Made by a program: the position numbers and the translations under genes
NCBI GenBank assembly: GCA_023405135.1
Contig: JAEXYZ010000037.1
Location: forward strand, 1-64,000
Direction of reading: 5' to 3'
Length of the DNA stretch: 64,000 bases
DNA from: Bacillota bacterium
Lineage (GTDB): Bacteria > Bacillota > Bacilli > Bacillales_A > Planococcaceae
Notes under the pieces: generated by a model
The model's input: only the letters and a program-made list of their open reading frames with translations
The model's database searches: none
Told to the model about the DNA's origin: nothing
Shown here: positions 34,210 to 43,177 of the stretch, piece after piece
Numbering within the stretch: position 1 is the stretch's first letter
Layout: each line of letters begins with the position of its first letter

Positions 34210-34349
34210 TTTTTAAAAAGAAACTAATTGCGATAAGAGCAATTTGGGTCTATTTATTCCTACTTGAATGAAACAAAGCATGTTACTATTACTTAAAGAT
34301 GGGCTTTAAATGTGTCCAACAACATAATGAATGAATCGGGCGAGTTGTT

Positions 34350-35174
34350 TTGAAAAAACTTTTAAAATTAATTTTTCTTATATTAGGGATCTATATTTTT
34401 TATATGTAAATAATCATTGGATTGTAACGACTGAACATGTTTATGAATCGGAAAAAGTACCCGAAAGCTTTGATGGATTTCGTATCACTCAAATTTCAGA
34501 TTTACATGATGCCGTTTTTGGTAATAACCAAGAACATCTTGTGGAAAAGGTGAGGGAAACGGAGCCGAATGTAATTTTCATTACAGGTGATGTCATTGAT
34601 AGTAATCGCTATAATCTTGAGCAAAGTTTAGTTGCGGTTCGTCAACTTGCGGAAATAGCAGAAATCTACTACGTAATTGGTAATCATGAAGTAGCCATTA
34701 ATCAAGTCGATGAAATTTATGAAGCGATGCGACAAATTGGTGTACATGTCGTGCCGAATTCTTCAGTTATCTTGAATCATACAGAAGGGGACAGTATTTC
34801 TCTTATCGGTATTGAAGATCCATTAAATGGACATGAAACACAGGATATGCTTAACGAGGCAATGGCAAATGTAAATGAAGACAGGCTAAGAATTTTTTAG
34901 TACATCGACCAGAGCAATTTAACACCTACGTAGCAGATGGGATTGATCTTGTATTTTCTGGACATGCACATGGTGGACAAATTCGTATTCCAGGTTTAGG
35001 TGGACTAGTTGCACCTGGTCAAGGGTTTTTCCCAAAATATACAGCGGGTTTATATGAGGATGGCGCGACAATAATGAATGTTAGCAGAGGATTAGGAAAT
35101 AGTGGCGTACCATATCGTATATCAATTTACCAGAGATTGTTGTAGTTGAGTTAAAAATACTATTTTTAAAGTAG
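34350..35174 (+). pseudogene. Broken metallophosphoesterase gene (YkuE/YaeI-like)
   Basis: A calcineurin-like phosphoesterase spread over several frames. A TTG start at 34350 gives a membrane-anchor helix, then the frame shifts near 34408. The next part shows 'ITQISDLHDAVFG', 'VIFITGDVID' and 'YYVIGNHEVA', the metal motifs D-x-H, GD and GNHE. It stops at 34898-34900 in 'RIF' where one more T would continue with 'LVHRPEQF'. The C-terminal part has 'FSGHAHGGQIRIP' and shifts again near 35131 before 'PEIVVVELK'. Each break is repaired by adding one base, usually T. It is either a decayed gene or a cluster of homopolymer errors. Confidence 0.85.
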
Positions 35175-35180
35175 AAGTGA

Positions 35181-35315
35181 AGGAAGGTCGACCAGCCTAT
35201 TTTACTTGGATATCATATGGGTAAAGAAAATTGGATATCACTTGTCTTAGAAAAAATAGATTCAGAAGAAGTCGTTTATAACTTAATTGAGCAAAGCTAT
35301 AATTTAACCAAGTAA
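35181..35315 (+). pseudogene. C-terminal fragment of a YjbR/MmcQ-family protein
   Basis: A 44-codon open stretch ending at a stop reads 'PILLGYHMGKENWISLVLEK' and then 'LIEQSYNLTK', which matches the C-terminal half of YjbR/DUF419 (double-wing) proteins. The N-terminal half, including any start codon, is absent; a stop directly precedes the fragment. It follows the broken phosphoesterase gene and is followed by an intact terminator, so a deletion has probably joined the remnants. Confidence 0.65.
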
Positions 35316-35341
35316 ATCGTGAAATTGTCTTCCGTAAAAGG

Positions 35342-35373
35342 GCTCTTTCCTAGAATAAGGAAAGTGCTTTTTT
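35342..35373 (+). terminator. Terminator after the YjbR remnant
   Basis: GCTCTTTCC pairs with GGAAAGTGC around a seven-base loop and is followed by TTTTTT. Confidence 0.85.
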
Positions 35374-35457
35374 CATTAACCAGCTAATAGATTGTCAATA
35401 AAAATCTTTTAAATTAAAAATTACTTCATGCTATACTAAAAATGGACAACCCAAATA

Positions 35458-35486
35458 ACCCTCCGAATCTAATTTGGAAGGTTTTT
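35458..35486 (+). terminator. Terminator-like hairpin beside the IS110 element
   Basis: ACCCTCCGAAT (35458-35468) pairs with ATTTGGAAGGT (35472-35482) with one mismatch and one G-U pair, followed by TTTTTG. It lies just beyond the 3' end of the transposase gene and may belong to the element's end or to the host. Confidence 0.5.
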
Positions 35487-35508
35487 GTTGTATTAGAAAA
35501 AGTTGTTA

Positions 35509-36744
35509 CTAAATAGTTTCTTGGAACGGTGTTTTTGTTTTTAACATCGCATAAACCCAGTGTAAAAGCTTATTAGCACAGGCGATAATAGCTACTCTGT
35601 ATGGTTTGCCTTCTTCGCGTTTCAAGTCGTAGAAAGCTCTTAATCTCTTATTTCGTGCAATGGTTTCATCGGTTGTTTTCTTTTTACGGCTATCACGAAT
35701 AGAGCAGCGAACTGCTGTATAAAGCATACGGCGAAGCCTAGCTGAGCCTCGTTTGGTAATATGATTTTTTGTACCTTTAAAAAGTCCTGATTCAAATACA
35801 CTTGGATCAAGTCCTGCAAAGGCAACTAACTTTTTGGGATGACTAAACCGATCAATTTCTCCGATTTCAGAAATAATCGTTGCAGCGATTTTTTCACCTA
35901 CACCGGGAATTGTTTGGAGTAGTTCATATTCTTCAAGTTGTACCGCTAACTTATCAATTTCATGCTCCAACGTAGAAAGTTGTTGGTGGTACGCTTGAAG
36001 TAAATCTATATACATATTTAGACTGACAAGAAGACTATGATAAAGAGTTGATTGAAATGGGTTGCGTTTGGCAGCTGCGATCAATTCCTCTGCTTTTTGA
36101 TGGGCCCATTCTAATGAACGTGCCTTACAGTGCATGTTAATAAACTGAGTAATTTCTTCCACTCCAGTTTCTAAGACAGATTCTGAGGTAGGGAAGTTTT
36201 GTAATGTTTTTAATGAAATATCGGCATATAAACTCCCAAAAACCCCTTTGTATTCAGGGAATACTTGATCTAGTACGGCTTGGAATTGGAGATTAGTTTG
36301 AACCATAACTCCTGTCATATTTTCGTGCTGCCTTGTCAGATGCCGAAGGTTTAATAACTGAATACCACGCTTTTTCTGAGGTTCTAAATCCTCTTTGTAA
36401 TACATTTCACCTAAGTGATAAGCATCAATCGCATCTGTTTTGGTTTTCCTTAAGCTAGAACTTTTCGCTCGGTAGGATACCAAAGGATTAACGACAATCA
36501 CAATATACTCTTTTGATTCTAAAAACTGAACAACTGGTGCATGGTAGTGACCTGTTGATTCTAAAACCACTGGTGGTTTCATCCCTGTTTCACGTTCTAA
36601 ATCTAGTAAATAAGAGTGTAACTCTTCTAGACCCTCTACCGTATGCTCAACCTTCACACTGTTTTTATAGGGCATTTTTTTATACAAGAACATTTGAACC
36701 TGACTTTCACCTTTTGCGACATCCAGACCTACAACTGGATTCAT
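35509..36744 (-). CDS. IS110-family DEDD transposase (recombinase)
   Basis: 411 aa, full length. The N-terminal RuvC-like domain carries the four acidic residues: Asp8 in 'GLDVAKG', Glu62 in 'LESTGHYH', and Asp104 and Asp107 in 'KTDAIDAYHLG'. A coiled-coil linker (~140-275) joins it to the C-terminal Tnp20 domain with the helix-hairpin 'LLQTIPGVGEKIAATIISEIG' (pattern) and 'LVAFAGLDPSVFESG' that holds the expected catalytic serine. The start follows an AGGAGGAG site. No frameshift or stop breaks the gene, so it is probably active. IS110 recombinases act with a structured RNA encoded at the element end, here most likely the leader at 36745-36930. Confidence 0.95.
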   Translation of the reverse strand: MNPVVGLDVAKGESQVQMFLYKKMPYKNSVKVEHTVEGLEELHSYLLDLERETGMKPPVVLESTGHYHAPVVQFLESKEYIVIVVNPLVSYRAKSSSLRKTKTDAIDAYHLGEMYYKEDLEPQKKRGIQLLNLRHLTRQHENMTGVMVQTNLQFQAVLDQVFPEYKGVFGSLYADISLKTLQNFPTSESVLETGVEEITQFINMHCKARSLEWAHQKAEELIAAAKRNPFQSTLYHSLLVSLNMYIDLLQAYHQQLSTLEHEIDKLAVQLEEYELLQTIPGVGEKIAATIISEIGEIDRFSHPKKLVAFAGLDPSVFESGLFKGTKNHITKRGSARLRRMLYTAVRCSIRDSRKKKTTDETIARNKRLRAFYDLKREEGKPYRVAIIACANKLLHWVYAMLKTKTPFQETI

Positions 36745-36930
36745 AAATTATCTCCTCCTAATGTAGTAATTGACCGGTAACCTCCATCTATCTTGTCATT
36801 CATATCTTCGCTTGTTATACGGGATCACTATGTCCCAACCAGCCTAATCATGTGTTAACAAGTAGAGGGCGAACAGTTTTGTGGTCGGGATCAAGTCCCA
36901 AGGGCCAGAACGTTCTACCCCGGCTACTAT
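36745..36930 (-). ncRNA. Putative bridge RNA region of the IS110 element
   Basis: The ~185-base non-coding leader of the transposase is far less AT-rich than its surroundings and full of short stems. Two stem-loops share arms: GGGATCAAGTCCC (36887-36899) and GGGATCACTATGTCCC (36821-36836), both GGGATCA...GTCCC with different loops. Position and size match the bridge RNA of the IS110 member IS621, encoded upstream of its recombinase. The exact RNA ends and the target- and donor-binding loops cannot be set without comparing copies. Confidence 0.5.
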
Positions 36931-36945
36931 CAATCTATAAATAGA

Positions 36946-36980
36946 ATAAAAAATAGTCAATCAGATTTCTCTGACTGACC
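36946..36980 (-). terminator. Minus-strand terminator at the IS boundary
   Basis: On the minus strand GGTCAGTCAGA, a GAAA tetraloop and TCTGATTGACT form a stem followed by ATTTTTTATT. No minus-strand gene lies just upstream of it, so it is either the remains of a lost gene or insulates the element's leader. Confidence 0.7.
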
Positions 36981-37158
36981 TTATAATACGAAGGGTCATA
37001 CCATATTGTTGAGTAACTCACTTAAAGAGGTAAATGGATATTTATGATTAGATTGAAAAGTGATTATGAAGAAGTATACTTATAAGTAACAAACGTTTTA
37101 TTGAAGATGAAATGAATTACTTTAGTTAAGAAAAATGTATTAAAGTTAGGGGAATTAG

Positions 37159-37635
37159 ATGGAAAAATTAACTTTATTATTATTTGGAGAAAATTTCCCT
37201 CCACATCGACATTTACATAAACTATCTAATAAATTTATTAACATTTTCCTTAAAGAACGTGAAAAAGAGCAATTTAGGGAATCGGATTATTATGAAGTTT
37301 TAATTGAAGAACGATACTTAGGAGATGAACAACGAGAATATTTATACACCCCAGTCATCCCTATACACAAAGACTTTTTACATCAAGTTGAATCCATATA
37401 TGCAAATTTAAATGCTGAAATGATTCTTTGCTCAATACAACACGAACATCCTATCGTATATATAAATCAAATTGAATATGAAGGATATTGTTATTATGCG
37501 AAAAATTCTAATGAGAAAATTCTTTTTTTCGAGTCTGATATCGAACATTTAAAAAAGGCTTTCATTAGAATGCCAAAAGACGCAAACGTAGAACAAGTTA
37601 TGGAAAATTGGTTAGTTAAATCCAAAATATTGTAA
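37159..37635 (+). CDS. Uncharacterised 158-aa protein
   Basis: I do not recognise the family. The protein is soluble, rich in Glu, Tyr and Ile, with no signal peptide or membrane helix. Notable stretches are 'LLLFGENFPPHRHLHKLSNK' near the N terminus, with three histidines, and 'EYLYTPVIPIHKDFLHQVE' in the middle. AGGGGAATTAG precedes the ATG, and a terminator follows, so it appears to be a real single-gene unit. It lies directly after the IS110 element. Confidence 0.7.
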   Translation: MEKLTLLLFGENFPPHRHLHKLSNKFINIFLKEREKEQFRESDYYEVLIEERYLGDEQREYLYTPVIPIHKDFLHQVESIYANLNAEMILCSIQHEHPIVYINQIEYEGYCYYAKNSNEKILFFESDIEHLKKAFIRMPKDANVEQVMENWLVKSKIL

Positions 37636-37700
37636 ATAAATATACTTAAATTAACTGGGGATTTTTCAAAATAACTGAGAAACGATTTGCAGATTTAATT

Positions 37701-37734
37701 GGGCGCATTTCCTTAATAAGGAATGTGTCTTTTT
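37701..37734 (+). terminator. Terminator after the 158-aa gene
   Basis: GCGCATTTCCTT and AAGGAATGTGTC pair around a short loop with wobble or mismatch positions, and a TCTTTTT tract follows. Confidence 0.75.
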
Positions 37735-37871
37735 CAATTTAAAGTAAAATTATGTAATAACAATAATAAGTAAATTGGATATTTATGTTAATAAGATAGA
37801 GAATATTAAGGTGTTTTCTTAAACTATCGAGCAGTTTTGATTACTAATAATAGCATTTAGGTAGTGAATTA

Positions 37872-38177
37872 ATGGAATTTTATGCACCCCAGTATATTTT
37901 TTTCTTTTTCATTTTAGTAGGCTTAATTTTCATACCAGTATTTTTTTATGTAATTTATAGTTATAAGTTTAATTGGATTGGTTTAATATTTGTTTTATTG
38001 TCCACTGTTAGCTATTTGTTTATAGGTAAATATATGATGGATGCCGGTTCTTTTGCGGATGAACAACTTTCAACATTGGGTATAGGCTTCTTTGAATTAA
38101 CGCTTTTGTCGTATCCGTATATTTTTATAGGATTATCTGTTTTATTAGGTAGTAAAGGGTTACGTAATAAGAGTTGA
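37872..38177 (+). CDS. Small membrane protein of unknown function
   Basis: 101 aa with three hydrophobic helices, at ~8-30, ~36-53 and ~75-95. The second loop contains a short acidic stretch, 'MDAGSFADEQ'. There is no recognised domain. The start has only a weak ribosome site (TAGGTAG), so expression may be low. It stands alone after the 158-aa gene's terminator. Confidence 0.6.
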   Translation: MEFYAPQYIFFFFILVGLIFIPVFFYVIYSYKFNWIGLIFVLLSTVSYLFIGKYMMDAGSFADEQLSTLGIGFFELTLLSYPYIFIGLSVLLGSKGLRNKS

Positions 38178-38211
38178 ATTTTATTAAAATGAGGCGCATT
38201 CTAAATAAAAA

Positions 38212-38270
38212 AATTGTAAGGCTGTACCAAAAGTATGTATTCTAACCTTTGGTACAATTTGTACAATTAC
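38212..38270. terminator. Nested inverted repeat between convergent genes
   Basis: TGTACCAAA (38223-38231) pairs with TTTGGTACA (38248-38256), enclosed by AATTGTA and TACAATT. It lies between the small membrane-protein gene and the convergent AlaX-like gene. T-tracts are short, so termination is possible but not certain. Confidence 0.45.
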
Positions 38271-38343
38271 CTAAAGTAACTGATAAGGTGGCAACTGTTT
38301 TTTCGTAGAAACAGAGGAAATCTAAAGTCTTATGAAGTATTGT

Positions 38344-39528
38344 TTACAGAAGCATTTTTTTCATCTCTGCCAATAATTGTTCTGCAGATAACAGCTTTTC
38401 GCCGCCCCCTTGAACAAAGCTATCATTGCCTCCTCCTTTTCCGTTAATGAGGGGAAGAATTGCACCGGAGATCTCTTTCATGCTTTTTCCGATATTTCCT
38501 CCACGTGCAGCAATAAACTGAAGTTTATAACCGTTATCTGTTACGAGTAATGCAACCGTATCATTGTCTTGTGCAATAATTGCGCGGCCAAGTTTTTGTA
38601 ATTCCTGTATTGTTCGTTCACTAAAAGTAGCTGCAATGATTCCATCCTCCTTATTTGTAGCAAGCTCCTTTGCTTCATACTCTAACAAAGAACTTTTAGC
38701 ATCTTCCAAAGCTCTCTCAGTTGCTTTTACCTCATTTAATACTTTTCGTAAAGCATCGGCTGCACTCTCTTCTGGAACGCTTAATTGACGAGCGACATCG
38801 GATAATACATTTTTGCGCATAGCTAGTTGGCTTAAAATACGCTTACCACATACAAATGAAATACGAATGTTTTTCTTTATTTTTTCAGTCCCCATTATTT
38901 TAATAGCATTTACTTGTCCAGTTGAAGTTGGGTGAGTACCTCCACAACCGTTATAATCATACTCTGGGATAATAACTAAACGAATATCTTCCTCTACTGA
39001 CACATCCTTTCGTAATGGGTAATTAATAAGCTCGTCCTTTGTTATCCATTTTGTCTCGATTGGACGATTTTCTAAAATAATTTCGTTTGCTCGTTGTTCT
39101 ACAAGAGATAGTTGTTCATTTGTTATATAATCCGTATTTAAATCAATCGTAACAAGCTCGCTACCTAAATGAAAACTTACTGTAGCAAAGTCAAAAAGTT
39201 CAACAAATGCTGCAGTTAAAATGTGTTGACCACAATGTTGTTGCATATGATCAAAGCGACGTTCCCAATCTAAAACACCTACTATTTCATCTGTTAAAAA
39301 ATTAATATCTCCTTCGATATAATGTCGAATTTCATCATCAACCTTTTCAACATCTATTACACGTAAATTATTAATAAAGCCTGTATCATGGGGTTGCCCG
39401 CCACCAGTTGGGTAAAAGGCAGTATTTGAAAGTACAACAAATGGGCGATTATTATCTATTCCAGTACGTATTACTTGTGCAGTAAATTGCTTTATCATGG
39501 CATCTTGATAATAAAGTAAGTTTCTCAT
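38344..39528 (-). CDS. AlaX-type alanyl-tRNA editing protein (long form with DHHA1)
   Basis: 394 aa. It matches the editing and C-terminal parts of alanyl-tRNA synthetase without the catalytic core. An N-terminal 'AFYPTGGGQPHDTGFI' block (~37-52) is followed by the zinc editing site with 'HCGQHIL' (~97-103) and 'CGGTHPTSTG' (~193-202). A coiled coil then leads to a DHHA1 domain ending in 'GGGNDSFVQGGG' (~360-372). Such proteins hydrolyse Ser- or Gly-mischarged tRNA-Ala in trans. No T-box leader is visible upstream. It is divergent from the broken BMP lipoprotein gene. Confidence 0.92.
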   Translation of the reverse strand: MRNLLYYQDAMIKQFTAQVIRTGIDNNRPFVVLSNTAFYPTGGGQPHDTGFINNLRVIDVEKVDDEIRHYIEGDINFLTDEIVGVLDWERRFDHMQQHCGQHILTAAFVELFDFATVSFHLGSELVTIDLNTDYITNEQLSLVEQRANEIILENRPIETKWITKDELINYPLRKDVSVEEDIRLVIIPEYDYNGCGGTHPTSTGQVNAIKIMGTEKIKKNIRISFVCGKRILSQLAMRKNVLSDVARQLSVPEESAADALRKVLNEVKATERALEDAKSSLLEYEAKELATNKEDGIIAATFSERTIQELQKLGRAIIAQDNDTVALLVTDNGYKLQFIAARGGNIGKSMKEISGAILPLINGKGGGNDSFVQGGGEKLLSAEQLLAEMKKMLL

Positions 39529-39754
39529 CGTTTTCTCCTTTCGATTCTAAATAAATTACCAGATGTAAAACATTACTAACATTTTTACATAGAAGTTGCT
39601 TGCTGTCACGAAGCTAGCAAATTATAAATTTATTTCTTTTTTTCTGGAATAGTATTGTAAAATATCAAAGTGCGAAATCTGATAAATTTTTGAACATTTT
39701 TATGTTAAAATACTCTCTTTAAAGGAGAAATGTAATACTTAGGAGTGGTTTTAG

Positions 39755-40731
39755 TTGGAAAAATATATAATGATATGTGCCTATATCTTATGTGTTGTTG
39801 CGCTTTCAGCCTGTTCAAACGCTGAGACAAAGGTTGAAAATAATCGAGTGAAAATAGGCATTATGTTATCTGATGCCGGTTTAGGAAATCAATCGTTTTC
39901 TGATTTAGGATTCGCTGGTCTTGAAAAAGCTCGCGATGAATTAGGTATTTCCTTTGATTATCGTGAATGCAAGATACAAAGACTTATGAACAAGGTCTTG
40001 AAGAGTTAGTTAAAGAAGGAAATGATTTAATTATAGGGCTTGGTTTTGCTATTCAAGAAGCAATGGAAACTGTAGCAGCAAAATATCCAGAGACATCATT
40101 TTTAATTATCGATTCGCAATCGGATTTACCGAATATTTATAACATCACTTTTAAAGAAGATGAAGGGTCTTTTTTAATTGGCGTTATAGCAGGGATGAAA
40201 ACGAAAAGTAATGTAGTAGGATTTGTTGGAGGAGAAGATACACCTACTATACATAAATTCGAACAAGGATTTATTAATGGGGTTAAAACCGTCAATCCTA
40301 ATGCCCAAATAATATCAAGGTATGCAGGAACTTTTGGCGACGATAAATTAGGTGGAAAAATTGCTAAAGAGATGATAGTTACGGGTGTAGATTATATTTA
40401 TCCTGCTGCTGGTTTTACTGGTGTTGGGGTTTTACTTGAATCTCAACGGGCTGGAACTTATTCATTTGGAGTAGATAACGATCAGTTTTATCTAGCTGAG
40501 AAATCAGTTGTGTCATCAATGGTAAAGCAAGTCGATGTCGCAATTTATGATACCGTTAAAGAGCTTATTGAAATTGGATCGATTTCAGAAAAAAATAAAG
40601 TACTCGGATTATAAGAAAACGGGGTAGCTATTGCTCCGATACGAGTAATTAAACTTTCAAAAGCTGAGCAAAACAGATTGGATCAGTACATAGAAAAAAT
40701 TTCAAACGGGTCAATTCCTACACTAGAATAA
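39755..40731 (+). pseudogene. Broken BMP-family (Med-like) substrate-binding lipoprotein gene
   Basis: TTG start after AGGAG, then a lipoprotein signal ending in 'LSAC' (lipobox). The fold is that of BMP/PnrA nucleoside- or purine-binding lipoproteins: 'KIGIMLSDAGLGNQSFSDLGF', 'GLGFAIQEAMETVA', 'VGFVGGEDTPTIHKFEQGF' (patterns). Two lesions are visible. A frameshift near 39970 is repaired by adding one T to give 'YRELQDTKTYEQG'. An in-frame TAA at 40612-40614 stands where relatives have a Lys in 'GLKENGVAIAP', after which the frame continues to 40731. The nonsense change argues for true decay. The next gene is a chemoreceptor 14 bases on, its former operon partner. Confidence 0.85.
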
Positions 40732-40745
40732 GAGGAGGAAAGAAA

Positions 40746-42395
40746 ATGAAATTAAAACATAAAATATTACTTCTATCCATAGCTCCTCTCTCACTTTCTG
40801 CATGTATCATTGGATTTAATATAAGCCAATTAATAACTTTAAAATCCTCAACAGAGGAAATTGTAAATGCACTTGTTACTGTTGAAGAATTAAATAGTGC
40901 TTCTAAAAGCCTTCAAAAATCTTTAAGTGTATATGCTCTAAATGTATCTGAAAGCAATAAAAATGATATTAAACAAGATTTAAATGCAATTCAAAATATT
41001 CATGAGCAATTAACATCTACTTTAACTACTAATGAGCAACTATCATATGCAGAAAAAATTACACAGAAATATGATGAATTATTTACGCTATCTACCAAAG
41101 CAATTAATGAAAACAACCAGGCAGAAATAAAAAGGCAGTCTCTAAGGACTAAGGGTTTAATTAATGATGTTATTGAGTTGAAAAGGAATATTTCCTCTCA
41201 ATATGCAAATAAACAAGCTGAACTGCAACAGAATATTGATGGGATTGCCTTCATTTCAATTATTTTAGCTGCCATTCTTTTAGTAGGAAGTATTATTTTC
41301 GTATACTATGTTACAAATCGTATTTCTAAAAGAATTAGCAAAGTAACACAAAATGCGAAAGAAATTGCCAATGGAAATTTGGCAATTAATCTTGAAGAAG
41401 TTACGTCAAAAGATGAAATTGAATCTTTACAAGATTCATTTAAGCATATGACTATAAAATTACGAGAAATCCTATCACATGTATATGATAGTTCAAGTCA
41501 AGTAGCGGCTTCAGCAGAGCAGTTAATGGCGGGTGCTGAAGAGACAATGAAAGGTGCAGAAGTAATCTCAGCATCAATTCAACAAGTATCAAATGGGGCA
41601 AAAAAGCAGGCAATCATGTCGGAGGAATCTGCTCATTCTGCCAAACAAAGTATACTCGCTGTAAATGAAATAACTGAAAATGCAAATTTAGCACAAAGCC
41701 TTTCAATTTCTACAAGCGACAAAACAAAACAAGGGTCAAATTATGTGAAAGAAACAGTATCGCAAATGCAAAGAATTAATGAATCGGTGAGAGAGACAGA
41801 TGCTGCCTTAATTAAGTTAAACAACCAAACAAAAGAAATTGTACAAGTTCTAAATCAAATAACGGCAGTAGCAGACCAAACGAATTTACTTTCATTAAAT
41901 GCAGCGATTGAGGCCGGAAGAGCTGGAGAAGCAGGAAAAGGATTCGCAGTAGTAGCCGATGAGGTTCGAAAGCTAGCAGATCAAACAAGAAATTTAGTTT
42001 CTGATATTACTGAAGTAGCTACTCAAATCGAAATTGATACAGAGGAGACAGTTCACTCTATTAATGATGTAAAAGAACGTGTAAATACAGGTTTGGTAAT
42101 TGCCTCTGATACACAAACTACATTTGAAGAAATACTTACAGCAGTCGAACAAGTAAATGCTCAAGTAAGCAATATAACTACAGTTTCAAATAATATTGAA
42201 GCAGAGGTATCGAGAGTATCCGCACATGCCAATGAAATGTTGAACTTATCAAAAGCTACGTCAGATAACTCGAATTCCGTTGCAGCAACTTCAGAAGAGC
42301 AACTAGCATCGATGGAGGAAATTACGAGCGCGGCAGATTCATTAGCAAATCTTGCAGAAGAATTACAAAAAAGGGTATCTAAATTTACATTTTAA
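40746..42395 (+). CDS. Methyl-accepting chemotaxis protein
   Basis: 549 aa. Two transmembrane helices (~8-28 and ~170-193) enclose a ~140-residue four-helix-bundle ligand domain (4HB_MCP type). HAMP follows (~195-247), then the signalling coiled coil with the hairpin 'AVADQTNLLSLNAAIEAGRAGEAGKGFAVVADEVRKLADQT' near residues 375-420 (family pattern). RBS AGAGGAGGAAAG is strong. It directly follows the broken BMP-lipoprotein gene. In other Bacilli such pairs may let a binding lipoprotein present its ligand to the receptor, which would now be lost. Confidence 0.95.
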   Translation: MKLKHKILLLSIAPLSLSACIIGFNISQLITLKSSTEEIVNALVTVEELNSASKSLQKSLSVYALNVSESNKNDIKQDLNAIQNIHEQLTSTLTTNEQLSYAEKITQKYDELFTLSTKAINENNQAEIKRQSLRTKGLINDVIELKRNISSQYANKQAELQQNIDGIAFISIILAAILLVGSIIFVYYVTNRISKRISKVTQNAKEIANGNLAINLEEVTSKDEIESLQDSFKHMTIKLREILSHVYDSSSQVAASAEQLMAGAEETMKGAEVISASIQQVSNGAKKQAIMSEESAHSAKQSILAVNEITENANLAQSLSISTSDKTKQGSNYVKETVSQMQRINESVRETDAALIKLNNQTKEIVQVLNQITAVADQTNLLSLNAAIEAGRAGEAGKGFAVVADEVRKLADQTRNLVSDITEVATQIEIDTEETVHSINDVKERVNTGLVIASDTQTTFEEILTAVEQVNAQVSNITTVSNNIEAEVSRVSAHANEMLNLSKATSDNSNSVAATSEEQLASMEEITSAADSLANLAEELQKRVSKFTF

Positions 42396-42463
42396 TAAAA
42401 CTATGTGTATGATAAATGTTGAATAAAGAGGATTCTTTAAAGTACTATAAAAGGGGTTTGTTT

Positions 42464-42760
42464 ATGGAAATTACACAATTTTTGATTGAAGAAATAAAAG
42501 ATCCAACAAATATTATTGAAGGTAAACGTTATGAGTTTTTATTAGACGTTGAAGTAGATGAAGAAGATGAGTTGTATTCTGAAGCAGGAATAGAAATCAG
42601 AGTTTTAATCGGACAAAAAAATGATGGTGAGACATATATTTTAAATTATTTTATCGTTGATAAAACAGAAAATGAATATTTAGACTTTGCCCTTGAGGAC
42701 GATGAAGAGGCGATGATTTTAGCGTTCTGTCGTGAACAATTATTAAAAAATGAATTGTAA
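42464..42760 (+). CDS. Small acidic protein of unknown function (DUF6509-like)
   Basis: 98 aa, strongly acidic, no membrane segment. 'GKRYEFLLDVEVDEEDELYSEAGIEIRVLI' in the middle suggests a beta-rich fold of the kind I associate with DUF6509, but that link is tentative. The ATG at 42464 follows AAAAGGGG; an in-frame TTG 48 bases upstream has no site. It may be co-transcribed with the chemoreceptor. A strong terminator follows. Confidence 0.75.
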   Translation: MEITQFLIEEIKDPTNIIEGKRYEFLLDVEVDEEDELYSEAGIEIRVLIGQKNDGETYILNYFIVDKTENEYLDFALEDDEEAMILAFCREQLLKNEL

Positions 42761-43177
42761 ATAACGAAATAAATAACCCAGCTACCGATAAGGGAGCTGG
42801 GTTATTTCACGTATAAGGGAGCTTTCTCGCTATGTCTATAGCAAGATTATAGCTCAAAGCAATCATACTTTATTTAATAGAAAAAAAGGGAGAATTTACA
42901 ATCTCTTAATATAAACTTTATTGTATCTTAAAATATTTTCAAGATTTATAAATTATGTTAAAAAAATTGGTCATGAGTACTCATAATTCTTTTATTTAGC
43001 TCGTATAATTTTCAGATTATTTAAATATCCTATTTATTTTTATATAACTTTTAGAAAGTTGCTGTTATAATACTGTTATAATTATCGTTTTCTGTATTAA
43101 TACAGAATTTAGTGTAACATAGCTTTGTCAGTTTTATGTAAGGGGTACTTATTTAGTATAGTAAAGGGGATGGGAAT
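42761..43177. other. Spacer before the CoA-transferase gene
   Basis: 417 bases. The first 50 hold the terminator listed next; the rest is AT-rich, with short poly-T and poly-A tracts around 42900-43100. I see no gene or known RNA motif. The promoter of the CaiB-type gene is probably near 43080-43130 but not definable by eye. Confidence 0.5.
42771..42807 (+). terminator. Terminator after the small acidic protein gene
   Basis: A perfect 13-bp stem, AAATAACCCAGCT (42771-42783) and AGCTGGGTTATTT (42795-42807). Confidence 0.9.

Larger units (their letters stand above)
34015..34349. other. Spacer after mrpG
   Basis: 335 bases with no supported gene. It holds the mrp terminator-like hairpin and a cluster of DnaA-box-like nonamers (both listed separately), followed by an AT-rich stretch leading to the broken metallophosphoesterase gene. 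Confidence 0.7.
35487..36945 (-). mobile_element. IS110-family insertion sequence
   Basis: The element comprises an intact DEDD transposase (35509-36744, minus strand) and about 200 bases of non-coding sequence before it. IS110 members lack long terminal inverted repeats and make no target duplication, so the ends given are approximate. The left limit is set by the host-like hairpin at 35458-35486 and the right limit by the minus-strand terminator at 36946-36980. It sits among pseudogenes, consistent with a tolerant insertion region. Confidence 0.75.

Noticed and set aside
39529..39754. T-box leader for the AlaX-like gene
   Set aside because: No T-box sequence or long specifier stem is present in the minus-strand leader.
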